DNA from: Caldicellulosiruptor danielii
GTDB lineage: Bacteria > Bacillota > Thermoanaerobacteria > Caldicellulosiruptorales > Caldicellulosiruptoraceae
Direction of reading: 5' to 3'
Assembly: GCF_034343125.1 (NCBI RefSeq)
Contig: NZ_CP139957.1
Span: forward strand, 2,474,001-2,538,000
DNA length: 64,000 nucleotides
Made by a program: the position numbers and the translations under genes. Below the pieces are notes generated by a model, which was given only the letters and a program-made list of their open reading frames with translations, was not told the DNA's origin and did not search any database. This document shows positions 13,967-22,585 of this stretch, piece by piece (position 1 is the first letter of the stretch; every line of letters begins with the position of its first letter).

Positions 13967-16252
13967 ATGGAGAAAGAATTTCAGTTCTGGGAAAAGATTA
14001 AAGACATAACCTATCAGTATCTTGATTTTACCCTGAATTACAGGCAAAGCGGGCATCCTGGTGGTTCTCATTCAAAGGCTCATATGTTAATTGCTCTTTT
14101 GTTTGGAAAAAAGATGACATATGACATTAGAAAACCAAAATACAGATTCAACGACAGACTAATTCTTTCTGCTGGACATACAATACCCATAATCTACTCA
14201 CTATTTGCTGTCATTGGGGATGCTTTTGATGAGATGTACAGACAAACAAAAGATGCAAAATATTTAATTGAAGAAGATAAGCTTGTAAGATATTATGATT
14301 TATTAACTTTCAGACACAACAAAGGCCTGCCTGGTCATGCTGAGTCAAGCGGGAAGACACTGCTTTTGAAATTCAACACAGGACCTTCTGCCCATGGCCT
14401 TCCTGCATCTGTTGGCCAGGCACTCGCTCTCAAAAAAGCTGGGCTTCAAAACGTCAAGGTATTCTTGATTGAAGGCGAAGGTGCGCTGACAGCTGGCGCA
14501 ACTCATGAATCTCAAAACGGTGCTTGGGGGTATGGGCTTGGAAATCTTTTTTGGCTTTTGGACTGGAACGATTTTGGAATAGATGACAGACCTTTTTCAT
14601 CTGTTGTGTATGGTACACCTGATGACTGGTTTTCAGCCCATGGCTGGAAGGTTCATGGGACAATGAACGGTCATAGCTGGCAGGATGTCTACTCTACAAT
14701 TAAAAGAGCAGTTGAAGAGGCAAATGAGAATATTCCTAATCTTATGTGGTTTAAGACCAAAAAAGGGTATGAATATGGGGTGTATGACAACAAATCTCAC
14801 GGTGTGCCGCACAAGAAAAACTCAGAGATTTTCTGGAAGACAAGAAAACCTTTCATGGAAAAGTACGGGGTTGAGTTTGTAGGTTTTGGAAAGAGTGCAC
14901 CATCTGACCCGGATGAAGAGAGAAAACAATGGGAAGAAAACCTCAAGATCATAAACAGAGTGCTTACATCTGATGAGCAGCTTTTAAAGTATATAACAGA
15001 CACACTTGTTGAGATTGCAGAAGCTCTGCCAAAAGAAGCACCTTCGACATTTGTTCTAAACCAAAATCCATATAAAGACCCAGCCATTTATGATTACAAA
15101 AACTATCCTGACTGGCTTTTTGCAAAGCCAGGTGAAAATGTTCCAAATAGGGCAGCTTTGGCAAAGTGGGGAACATATATAAACGGTGTTATTGGTAGAA
15201 AATATGGCAGGCCTCTTATTATAGCAACCTCCGCAGATCTTACAGAATCTACAAATCTGCATGGTTTTGGGCTTGGTAAAGACGACTTTGAAGGATTTGG
15301 AGTGTATGATAGGAACAAGAATATAAACGGAGCTATTTTGCCATCTGCAATCACAGAGTTTTTAAATGCGGGTGTGTGTGCGGGTTTAGCTACTGTAAAT
15401 TTGAGCGAAAATCCATATGAGGATTTTAACGGATTTTGGGCTATAACATCAACATATGGGTCGTTTATGTATCTCAAATACGGCGCAATAAGGCTTTTCA
15501 GTCAGATGGCACAAGACTCACCAATAAAGTTTGGCAAAGTTATCTGGGTTGCTGGCCACTCAGGACCTGAGACTGCTGAAGATTCAAGGACACACTTTGG
15601 TATATTTGAGCCAGGAGTTTTGCAGCTTCTGCCAAAAGGAAAGATTATAAATCTCTATCCGTGGGAACACAATGAAGTGCCTGTCTTGCTTGCAGCAGCC
15701 CTTGCAACAGATGTTAACAACATTGCGCTGCACCTTACAAGACCTCCGATTGAAATACCGGACAGGCAGGCACTTGGCATTCCATCTCACTTTGAAGCTG
15801 CAAAAGGAGCTTATATCATAAATGATTTTGACCCAAATAGAAGAAAGGATGGGACGATAATAGTCAGGGGTACAAGTACAACCTACAATTTAATAAAGCT
15901 CTTGCCTCAGCTAAGAAGAGATTTTAACCTCAAGATAATTGCTGCACCCAGCTTTGAACTTTTCATGATGCAGCCTGAAGAATACAGAAACAAAGTGCTG
16001 CCACTTGAAGACTGGATGGACTCAATGGTAATCACAAACGAGAGCAAAAAGCTCATGCACGACTGGATATTTTCAAAAGTGTCTGAAGAATACTCACTTT
16101 CAAGCGACTGGGATGACAACTGGAGAACGGGTGGAACAGTTGATGAAGTTTTAAAAGAAGCGCACTTAGATTGTGACAGCATTTACAGTGGTATTGAAAG
16201 GTTTGTAAAGGATAGAGAAAAAAGACTTGCAAAGCTAAGGAGTATCTTATAA
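13967..16252 (+). CDS. Transketolase-like thiamine-diphosphate enzyme
   Basis: This 761-residue single-chain enzyme has all three transketolase domains. The N-terminal part has SGHPGGSHSKAHM and LILSAGH. The ThDP-magnesium motif GEGALTAG to N184 continues into LLDWND. The pyrimidine-binding domain has ATSADLTESTNLHGFG and the TSTYGSFMYLKYGAIR stretch, and HSGPETAEDSRTHFG follows. Transketolases move two-carbon units between sugar phosphates. The chain is about 100 residues longer than ordinary transketolases and its motifs are divergent (GEGAL for GEGEL), so substrate is uncertain. I first considered phosphoketolase because of length, but its signature motifs are missing. It is monocistronic, with a promoter and terminator of its own. 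Confidence 0.8.
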   Translation: MEKEFQFWEKIKDITYQYLDFTLNYRQSGHPGGSHSKAHMLIALLFGKKMTYDIRKPKYRFNDRLILSAGHTIPIIYSLFAVIGDAFDEMYRQTKDAKYLIEEDKLVRYYDLLTFRHNKGLPGHAESSGKTLLLKFNTGPSAHGLPASVGQALALKKAGLQNVKVFLIEGEGALTAGATHESQNGAWGYGLGNLFWLLDWNDFGIDDRPFSSVVYGTPDDWFSAHGWKVHGTMNGHSWQDVYSTIKRAVEEANENIPNLMWFKTKKGYEYGVYDNKSHGVPHKKNSEIFWKTRKPFMEKYGVEFVGFGKSAPSDPDEERKQWEENLKIINRVLTSDEQLLKYITDTLVEIAEALPKEAPSTFVLNQNPYKDPAIYDYKNYPDWLFAKPGENVPNRAALAKWGTYINGVIGRKYGRPLIIATSADLTESTNLHGFGLGKDDFEGFGVYDRNKNINGAILPSAITEFLNAGVCAGLATVNLSENPYEDFNGFWAITSTYGSFMYLKYGAIRLFSQMAQDSPIKFGKVIWVAGHSGPETAEDSRTHFGIFEPGVLQLLPKGKIINLYPWEHNEVPVLLAAALATDVNNIALHLTRPPIEIPDRQALGIPSHFEAAKGAYIINDFDPNRRKDGTIIVRGTSTTYNLIKLLPQLRRDFNLKIIAAPSFELFMMQPEEYRNKVLPLEDWMDSMVITNESKKLMHDWIFSKVSEEYSLSSDWDDNWRTGGTVDEVLKEAHLDCDSIYSGIERFVKDREKRLAKLRSIL

Positions 16253-16288
16253 ACCCCCAGCAAATATCACTTTATAAAAAAATAATTT

Positions 16289-16335
16289 GAGCGGGAGGAG
16301 AAGAAACTTTAAGCTTCTCCCTCCCGCTCTTTTTT
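16289..16335. terminator. Bidirectional terminator between transketolase-like and araC-like genes
   Basis: GAGCGGGAGG-AGAAG (16289-16303) pairs with CTTCTCCCTCCCGCTC (16314-16329) with one bulge. T6 follows on the plus strand and an A/T-rich T-run on the minus strand. The stop of the convergent regulator gene lies inside it. Confidence 0.85.
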
Positions 16336-18655
16336 ATTGTAATTTGTTAAGCTCTCTGAACTTGTTTGGAGACACACCTTCAAACTTCTTGAAAGCCTTG
16401 GTAAATCCACTTACCTCTGTGTATCCTATCATCTTTGCAATCTGAGACACGGAATAATCAGTTGTTAGAAGAAGCTCTTTTGCTCTGTTCATTCTCAGGT
16501 TCTGGATATAATCGCTTATGTTCTGCCCGGTCTTTTCTTTGAATATTGCTGAAAGATACTGCGGAGTTATATTAAACTTATCTGCAATTGTTGAGAGTGA
16601 TATCTCTGAACTTGAATATTGCTGGTGGATGTATTCTAAAATGTTAGAAATTAAATCATTACTCATTTTTTGTTTACTTATTATTATGCTATCAGCTAAG
16701 TTTTTATAATCTTCTTGCATAACCTGAAGAACTTTTTTAGGATTCTTTTCCTCAATGATTACTCTCATCACTTTCTCAGGTTCAGGTTTTTGTTTGTCAT
16801 CAAGAGTGTTGGGAACGCTATTCAAAAGCTGATAATACAGTCCGTAAAGATATATAAGTATCATCTTTGCCATGTGAGGAGAATTAGCAGCTGTGATATA
16901 GCTGCGGATATCTTCAAATACCTCATAAATCCCTTCTACTTTTCCTTCTTTTACAGAGTTTACAATCCTGTTTTCAATGTCCTTTGGCAAAAATTCTTTC
17001 TCTGAAGATATATCTTGAGAAAGCTCAGAAAACTTGAAAATCTTCATATTAGGCTTTACAAATTTCAAACCGAGAACCTTTTCTGCCTGCTCGTATGCAA
17101 ACTTTAAATTTATTATACCCGAAACTTCACAACTTATACCTACAGACACGAATATTGCAAAGTTCTTTTCCAAAAACTCTATCATGTTCTCAAACAAGCT
17201 CGAAAGTTTTGTTATGCTCTCTTCAAAGCTATCTTTTATTTCAACAATTACACCGAGCCTTGTCCTTGAAAATAGAACATTCCAATGCTTAAAGTCATTT
17301 GTATCCAGAAGCTCTTCCATAACATTTGTGACAACAAGGGTTACAAGAGAATATTCGCTGTCATTCTCACCTTTTATAAACCCAGAACAGTCATCAATCT
17401 CAACCAAGCATACCACAAAATTGCCGCTTTGTTTTTCCATGCTCAAGGTTTTTAGCTCCAGATCCCCTATACTTTCGGGTAAAATCCCACCCACTAAAAG
17501 CTGGTATAAAAGGTTGTTTTTTATGATGGGGGTAAACCGCATAATCTGTCTTTTAAGTTCTTCTTCCTTTGAAAGGGTGTGGACAACAAGGTCTCTTATT
17601 ACATCAAATTCGCTTTTTGTATTTTTGAGCTCTTTGTTTTCACTATTCGATTGTAAAAGATTTTTTATTTCACTCAGAGGTCTGTAATTTTGCATGCTGA
17701 AGAAGAATATAAATATGCTACTAATAACACTCATAAGTCCAAGAAGAAGCAAGCTCAAATTTCGAACTTTCCTTATCTCTTCAAAGAAACTATCAACAGG
17801 CACCATCGATATATATTTCCAGCCGTAGATTGGCGAAATTGTATAGTATAAAATCCATCGCTGCCCTCTCAAGCTCAACTCTTTTATCCCAAAGTTATTA
17901 TAAATGGAAAAGTTAATTTTGGGCAAAGACAGATCCTCTTTCTCTGTTGAAACTTTTAGCACCTGATTGTTATCCTTGTCCAAAATCCACATGATACCTT
18001 TAGGATAGCTTATAATTTCTTTCATGAGGTCTACAATCTTGCTCTGGTCAATGATGACAAACACATTTGCGTTTTTACCATCAATAATCCACCTTGAAAG
18101 AGTATTTGCAAATATAATTGTAGAAAGCTTTTTATAATCAGCTTTTATCTCAAAAGAAGGTATGTACTTCATCTTGTACTCGCCGTTTAAAAACTTTAAC
18201 CATTTTTCATAACTCATATCAAGTGGCCTGTTTATGTACGTATAGTAGTTATAAGGTGTTGTTGTATATGATGGACCTACAATGAGGTTCTCAGAAGGAA
18301 TGTATATAAAAGCATCTACAATATAGGAATTTTTGTATGTCTGTGAATATATCTCTCTGCATAAGTTTCTGATATTAAGGAGCCTGTCACTGCTGTCAAG
18401 TGCCTCTTTTGCCTCTGGTAAAAAAATAAAATAGTAAGGATTTAAATTTATCCAGTCAGCAAGAGATTCCACCGACTTTACAACCTCGTTTTCAACCTTG
18501 TCTTCAAGCTGCGTCAGGGTTGTCTTGTTGTATCTATATAAACTGCTCATCATTATTTCTTTTATGCTGAAATATGCTCCAATTCCTATGAAAAGAGGAA
18601 TGAAAAAAATGACAAGGTAAGAAAAGACAAATCGCCACAAGATTTTCTTAAACAT
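16334..18655 (-). CDS. Membrane-bound AraC-family regulator with extracellular sensor
   Basis: This protein of about 773 residues has a transmembrane helix at residues 8-32 (FSYLVIFFIPLFIGIGAYFS). An extracytoplasmic dCache-like sensor of about 260 residues follows, then a second helix (LSLLLLGLMSVISSIFIFFF) and a cytoplasmic linker. The last 100 residues are an AraC helix-turn-helix pair (SLSTIADKFNITPQYLSAIF and SVSQIAKMIGYTEVSGFTKA). Such proteins couple external sugar sensing directly to transcription of a neighbouring ABC importer. I choose ATG 18655, which has GAGGAGG 12 nt upstream. The importer genes it should control lie in the opposite orientation beyond an insertion element. Confidence 0.88.
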   Translation of the reverse strand: MFKKILWRFVFSYLVIFFIPLFIGIGAYFSIKEIMMSSLYRYNKTTLTQLEDKVENEVVKSVESLADWINLNPYYFIFLPEAKEALDSSDRLLNIRNLCREIYSQTYKNSYIVDAFIYIPSENLIVGPSYTTTPYNYYTYINRPLDMSYEKWLKFLNGEYKMKYIPSFEIKADYKKLSTIIFANTLSRWIIDGKNANVFVIIDQSKIVDLMKEIISYPKGIMWILDKDNNQVLKVSTEKEDLSLPKINFSIYNNFGIKELSLRGQRWILYYTISPIYGWKYISMVPVDSFFEEIRKVRNLSLLLLGLMSVISSIFIFFFSMQNYRPLSEIKNLLQSNSENKELKNTKSEFDVIRDLVVHTLSKEEELKRQIMRFTPIIKNNLLYQLLVGGILPESIGDLELKTLSMEKQSGNFVVCLVEIDDCSGFIKGENDSEYSLVTLVVTNVMEELLDTNDFKHWNVLFSRTRLGVIVEIKDSFEESITKLSSLFENMIEFLEKNFAIFVSVGISCEVSGIINLKFAYEQAEKVLGLKFVKPNMKIFKFSELSQDISSEKEFLPKDIENRIVNSVKEGKVEGIYEVFEDIRSYITAANSPHMAKMILIYLYGLYYQLLNSVPNTLDDKQKPEPEKVMRVIIEEKNPKKVLQVMQEDYKNLADSIIISKQKMSNDLISNILEYIHQQYSSSEISLSTIADKFNITPQYLSAIFKEKTGQNISDYIQNLRMNRAKELLLTTDYSVSQIAKMIGYTEVSGFTKAFKKFEGVSPNKFRELNKLQ

Positions 18656-18930
18656 CCTTAAAAAAATCCTCCTCAAAAAAATAAATTCGTAAGCCCTTCT
18701 TCTTTAGGCAATTTCAATTATAATACAAGCAACATAGAAAAGCAATGAAACAAATGCAAAGAAAATATAAATCATGAGTACATTTTTAAGAAGCTTAATA
18801 TTATCCTTTTAATCTTAACATTTTCCTATTTCAAAAAGCCTTATCACCCCTTTATAATAAAAGCTGTAAAGCCTGCTGACAAGTTGCTGAAAGCATTAGT
18901 AACTTGCCACAGGCAATTTGGAAAAATTCA
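18656..18930. other. Original regulator-transporter intergenic region, left of the IS
   Basis: It holds the promoter region of the AraC-like gene and probably the promoter and leader of the sugar ABC operon. A plus-strand TATAAT lies at 18853-18858, and a CAAGTT/AACTTG inverted pair near 18880-18907 may be an operator or leader hairpin. The minus-strand open frame at 18852-19082 spans the IS junction and is not a gene. Confidence 0.45.
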
Positions 18931-18945
18931 ATAAAAACTTTTAAA
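18931..18945 (+). repeat. Target-site duplication, left copy
   Basis: ATAAAAACTTTTAAA here is identical to 20795-20809, directly outside the other end of the insertion element. Confidence 0.75.
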
Positions 18946-19220
18946 TAGGCGTTTGCAAAATAGCTGAAAATGTGAGCAATAAAATGGAAATGAAGTAATA
19001 AAGAACAAGGCAGATGATAAGTAAGAGTATTTACAGATGCCATTATATAGCATTGCAAACAATAAAAGCATATACCAGACAAATGGTAAGTGATACCAAA
19101 TTCAAAAAAGGCAAAATTATCTTAAGCCCTTTTGAAAGTGATTGTTAAAGGGCTTTTAGATGAAGAAGAAAGTTTATGCAGAATAAGCAAAAAGGAATTT
19201 GTTAGAAGCTGAAGTTAGGC

Positions 19221-20662
19221 TTACGCTATAAGTTTTTTAAGTTTTTGAAGTTTTTTGTAAGTAATGTTTTTGTGAGATGTTAAGATAAAGTAAGAGAGAA
19301 TAAAAATCAAAAGCATACAGATAGCAGAGAGTAAGAGGTCAGAAAAAAGTGAAGTATGGTCATAGGAGAATAATGTATCATAGCCGAGGAAAAATTTTAG
19401 CTGGAAGATAGTTTGCTTCTGTAGTAACTCTTGATTTGTAGAGCTGCTCAAATTCTTTGGAATTTCTGTCTATGCCAGGGAAGTTGCGCAAGTCAGAGTC
19501 TGGGTAGGTATAGAACATCCTACCTGACTTAGAAGAAGTACAGGGATGCGGGCAGTTGCAAAAGCGTTTACCATCTTTAATTTGAGAACAGGGGCAACGC
19601 CACTTAATTCGTGGTGAGCGATTTTTGCCATTACAAAAACCTTCACGGATAAAAGGTTTGTTAAGCTTATTACAAAAGGGCACACCTTCTGACGATATAG
19701 AAATATTTGGGTCGGAAGTAGACGAGGTTAAATTTGATTTTGAGCCTCTTGGATTTATAGGGATAATAGCTTTAGAGAATTTAAAGTTATTGATTAAAGT
19801 AGAGTAAATTGCATATGAGTCAAGAGCGCTATCAGCGATGAAGGTTGAGAAAGAGTTTTGAAAGTTTTTATTCAAACTAATCAAAGCAGGGATAAGAGCT
19901 TTTGAATCGGAGATAGCTTTAGCACAGTTTGGGTCAGATGTATCAGCTTGAAGGAAAGTAAAAGCAGGTGAGATTACAAGAGGAATACCGAAGCCATTGG
20001 TTAGAATAGAGAATTTGTAACCATAGCAGAAATGACCATTAGCAAACATACGAGTGATATATGGGGAAGCAGAAGCAGTTTGAGGGAGGTTAGAATATGT
20101 AAGAGAATAGACAAGATGAGATTGTAGGTCAGGGTTTTGTGACTTAGTTTTTTTAAGTTGTGCTTGAATGAATTTAGGGTTATTTTCTTTGACCTTGGGT
20201 TCTAAAGCGGTAGTGTCGAAGATGATAGTAGAAGCAAGGTCAGGGTTTATTCTAAGGGGCGATATTGTGGGCATAGTTTGCGATATTGTAGAAAAGTTTT
20301 TCAATATCAAGGCAAAATATTTTTCTGAATCTTGAGAATGTAGAGATAGAAGGTATTTTATTGAAGTTGCAGAAGGTTCTGAGCTCGTAGGAGTTGAGTA
20401 AGATAGCGCGCAACTGAGTTAATGTAGGGAGTTTGAGGATTTTTTGGACGAAGAAAGCGCAGAGCATAGATTGCAAAGAGAAATCTCTTTGTCTTCCGAA
20501 GTATTTGTAGTAAGTTTTGAAGAAGGATGTAGGTATGAACTGGTTTAAATCAATGAAATTGCTGAAAAAGCCGAGCAAAGTGTGTGGGTTATTGAGAGCA
20601 ACGTTTTTAACGTGCTCATAGAGTTCGAGAAAAGATAGTTGTTTGTTTTGCTTTTTGAACAT
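19221..20662 (-). pseudogene. IS transposase (IS4/IS5-like DDE), spread over three frames
   Basis: The 5' frame (20662-20252) starts MFKKQNKQLSFLELYEHVKN and carries a DUF772-like N-terminal domain (IPSISTFSRFRKIF). The middle frame (to 19378) holds the DDE core: IIFDTTALEPKVKENN, then FIADSALDSYAIYSTLINNF and AIIPINPRGSK. The third frame (19451-19221) gives the C-terminal helices (SLFSDLLLSAICMLLIFILS). Two +1 shifts are needed, near 20253 (CCT-TAG) and near 19410. Joined, the product would be about 480 residues, a normal transposase size. It is probably inactive unless the shifts are programmed. Confidence 0.8.
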
Positions 20663-20667
20663 TTTAT

Positions 20668-20729
20668 CTTCCTCCTCATAGAAAGTATGTTTTATATAGA
20701 TAAATTTTACACTATCTATGAGGAGGAAG
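20668..20729 (-). promoter_or_regulatory. Inverted repeat that can hide the transposase ribosome site
   Basis: Perfect 15-bp arms at 20668-20682 and 20715-20729 contain the transposase Shine-Dalgarno (GAGGAGG) and its complement. In a long transcript entering from outside, the two arms would pair and mask the ribosome site. A transcript starting inside the 32-nt loop would not contain the second arm. Confidence 0.6.
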
Positions 20730-20794
20730 GAAGACTTTTTTAAAAGTTTTGAAGAGCTTGATAACGCTCATCTTGAGCGTTTATGCAAAAGGCT

Positions 20795-20809
20795 ATAAAA
20801 ACTTTTAAA
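20795..20809 (+). repeat. Target-site duplication, right copy
   Basis: Identical to 18931-18945. It lies only a few bases before the AAAGGAGG ribosome site of the binding-protein gene. Confidence 0.75.
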
Positions 20810-20826
20810 GCAAAGGAGGTTTAAAA

Positions 20827-22425
20827 ATGGACTGGTTCAAATCTTCTAAAAAGGTTTTAAGCTTGATTGTGGTGATTGCGTTTACCCTATCACTTGTAAT
20901 TCCAGTGTTTGTTTCGTCATCCTCAACAGCTTATGCAAAGTCAACGCCGACACTTACCTATTTTGTTCGTCTTGACCCCAAGGTTGCAACGTCTTATAAC
21001 AGTTACTCATCAATTGCTGCTTACCAGATTCTGCAGAAAAAGCTTGGAGTAAAGCTTGTGTTCAAGCACCCACCAGTTGGTGGTGAAACAGACCAGTTCA
21101 ACTTAATGATTGCTTCAAGACAGCTGACAGACATCATTGAGTGGAACTGGATTGACAACTACCCAGGCGGACCTGTCAAAGCAATGCTCGACAAGGTAAT
21201 TATTAGACTTAACGATTATCTTCCAAAGCATGCTCCAAACCTCAACAAATATCTGCAACAGCATCCTGACATCAAAAAGCTCATTGTAACTGACGATGGC
21301 GATATTTACGGATTCCCTGTTCTGCGCGGAAATAATCCAAAGATTGCGTGTGTATACTATGGTCCTCAGATAAGAAATGATTGGCTCAAAAAGCTCGGGC
21401 TAAAAGAGCCAGAGACAGTCGACGACTGGTATAAGGTTTTGAAAGCATTTGTGACAAAAGACCCGAACGGTAACGGCAAAAAAGATGAAAGGGGATTTTC
21501 AATTCTGCGAAATGCCTCCAATCCAAGATATGCATTTGATTATTCATCGTTTTTGGTAGGTGCATGGGGAATAAAGACAGATTTCTTCCAGGTAAATGGA
21601 AAGGTCAAATATGGTCCGTTAGAACCACAATACAAACAGTTTATAGCAACACTTCAGAAGTGGTGGAAAGAGGGCCTCATTGACCCGGATATCCTAACAA
21701 TGAACCAGAAGGTTATTAAAGCAAATGTTCAAAACGACGTAATTGGTTCATGGATAGGACTTTTGTCAGGTGATATGGGCTTCTTCTTGAACCTGAAGAA
21801 AGACATTATAGCAACAAAGTTCCCTGTGCTCAAGAAAGGTGAATACCCACTTTTGGGTCAGGCAGAGTTCCTCTTTGCAAGAATAAGTGCGGCTATTACA
21901 ACAGCATGTAAAAACATACCACTTGCTATGAAGGTTCTTGATTGGGGATACAGCAAAGAAGGATATGAGACATTTAACTTTGGTGTTCTTGGAAAATCTT
22001 ATATTAAAAAAGATGGTAAGATATACTATACAGATGAAATCTTAAAAAACCCGCAAGGATTATCTCCAGCAGAAGCTTTGGCAAAATATGCTCGTGCGTC
22101 TATAAACGGCCCGTTTGCTCAAGCTGATGAATTTTATTATCAGATTCAGATGAAATATCCTCAGCAGAAAGATGCTGTAGAAAAATGGGGTCAGGTTAAA
22201 AATGATAGGATCCTGCCACCACTGTCGTTTACAGATGATGAGGCAAAAAGACTTGCAAATATCATGAACACTGTCAACACATATTATGATGAGATGTTCT
22301 TAAGACTCATGACAGGAAAGGCAACGAATGTTGATGCATTTGTAAAGACACTCAAACAGATGAAGATTAATGAGGCTATAAAGATTTACCAGCAAGCTTA
22401 TGATAGATGGAAAAAGAGAAAATAA
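20827..22425 (+). CDS. Extracellular sugar-binding protein of a CUT1-type ABC importer (LplA-like)
   Basis: This 532-residue secreted protein has a signal peptide (hydrophobic run VLSLIVVIAFTLSLVIPVFV, then cleavage-like STAYAKS). A family-1 solute-binding fold follows: ASRQLTDIIEWNW, then DIYGFPVLRGNNP and GWAWG-like LVGAWGIKTDFFQV. Paenibacillus/Bacillus LplA-type proteins of this size bind oligosaccharides. Most are lipoproteins, but no lipobox cysteine is present here; the site looks like signal peptidase I. CAAAGGAGG lies 8 nt before the ATG. The insertion element ends 32 bp upstream, so expression may be altered. Confidence 0.88.
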   Translation: MDWFKSSKKVLSLIVVIAFTLSLVIPVFVSSSSTAYAKSTPTLTYFVRLDPKVATSYNSYSSIAAYQILQKKLGVKLVFKHPPVGGETDQFNLMIASRQLTDIIEWNWIDNYPGGPVKAMLDKVIIRLNDYLPKHAPNLNKYLQQHPDIKKLIVTDDGDIYGFPVLRGNNPKIACVYYGPQIRNDWLKKLGLKEPETVDDWYKVLKAFVTKDPNGNGKKDERGFSILRNASNPRYAFDYSSFLVGAWGIKTDFFQVNGKVKYGPLEPQYKQFIATLQKWWKEGLIDPDILTMNQKVIKANVQNDVIGSWIGLLSGDMGFFLNLKKDIIATKFPVLKKGEYPLLGQAEFLFARISAAITTACKNIPLAMKVLDWGYSKEGYETFNFGVLGKSYIKKDGKIYYTDEILKNPQGLSPAEALAKYARASINGPFAQADEFYYQIQMKYPQQKDAVEKWGQVKNDRILPPLSFTDDEAKRLANIMNTVNTYYDEMFLRLMTGKATNVDAFVKTLKQMKINEAIKIYQQAYDRWKKRK

Positions 22426-22440
22426 TTAACCTTTAGATTA

Positions 22441-22513
22441 AGAGCCTTGCAACAAGGCTGACAGTAATTAGGAAGCTTTTTTGATGGAACACCTTATTGC
22501 AAGGCTCTTTTTT
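22441..22513 (+). terminator. Intra-operon terminator after the binding-protein gene
   Basis: AGAGCCTTGCAA (22441-22452) pairs perfectly with TTGCAAGGCTCT (22497-22508), followed by T6. Placed between the binding-protein and permease genes, it should yield more binding protein than permease. Confidence 0.8.
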
Positions 22514-22585
22514 ATAAAACCTTTTTGATGCTTACTCTTCTTTGACACAAAGATGCATTCTTTTTATGAGGAGGTTTAAAACAAA

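Larger units (their letters stand above)
18946..20794 (-). mobile_element. Insertion sequence, DDE transposase, about 1.85 kb
   Basis: The element is bounded by imperfect inverted repeats. The left one reads AGGCGTTTGCAAAATAGC and the right one, on the opposite strand, AGCCTTTTGCATAAACGC. About 19 of 26 bases match. Both ends are flanked by the same 15-bp sequence. It carries one transposase gene on the minus strand, broken by frameshifts. Removing the element and one flank copy restores a continuous leader running into AAAGGAGG and the binding-protein ATG. The exact end base is uncertain by one or two. Confidence 0.78.

Noticed and set aside
13967-16252. Phosphoketolase
   Set aside because: Length suggested it, but phosphoketolase signature blocks are missing and transketolase motifs are present.
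18852-19082. 76-residue ORF near the left end of the IS
   Set aside because: It crosses the insertion boundary at 18946, so it cannot be an old gene; no ribosome site.
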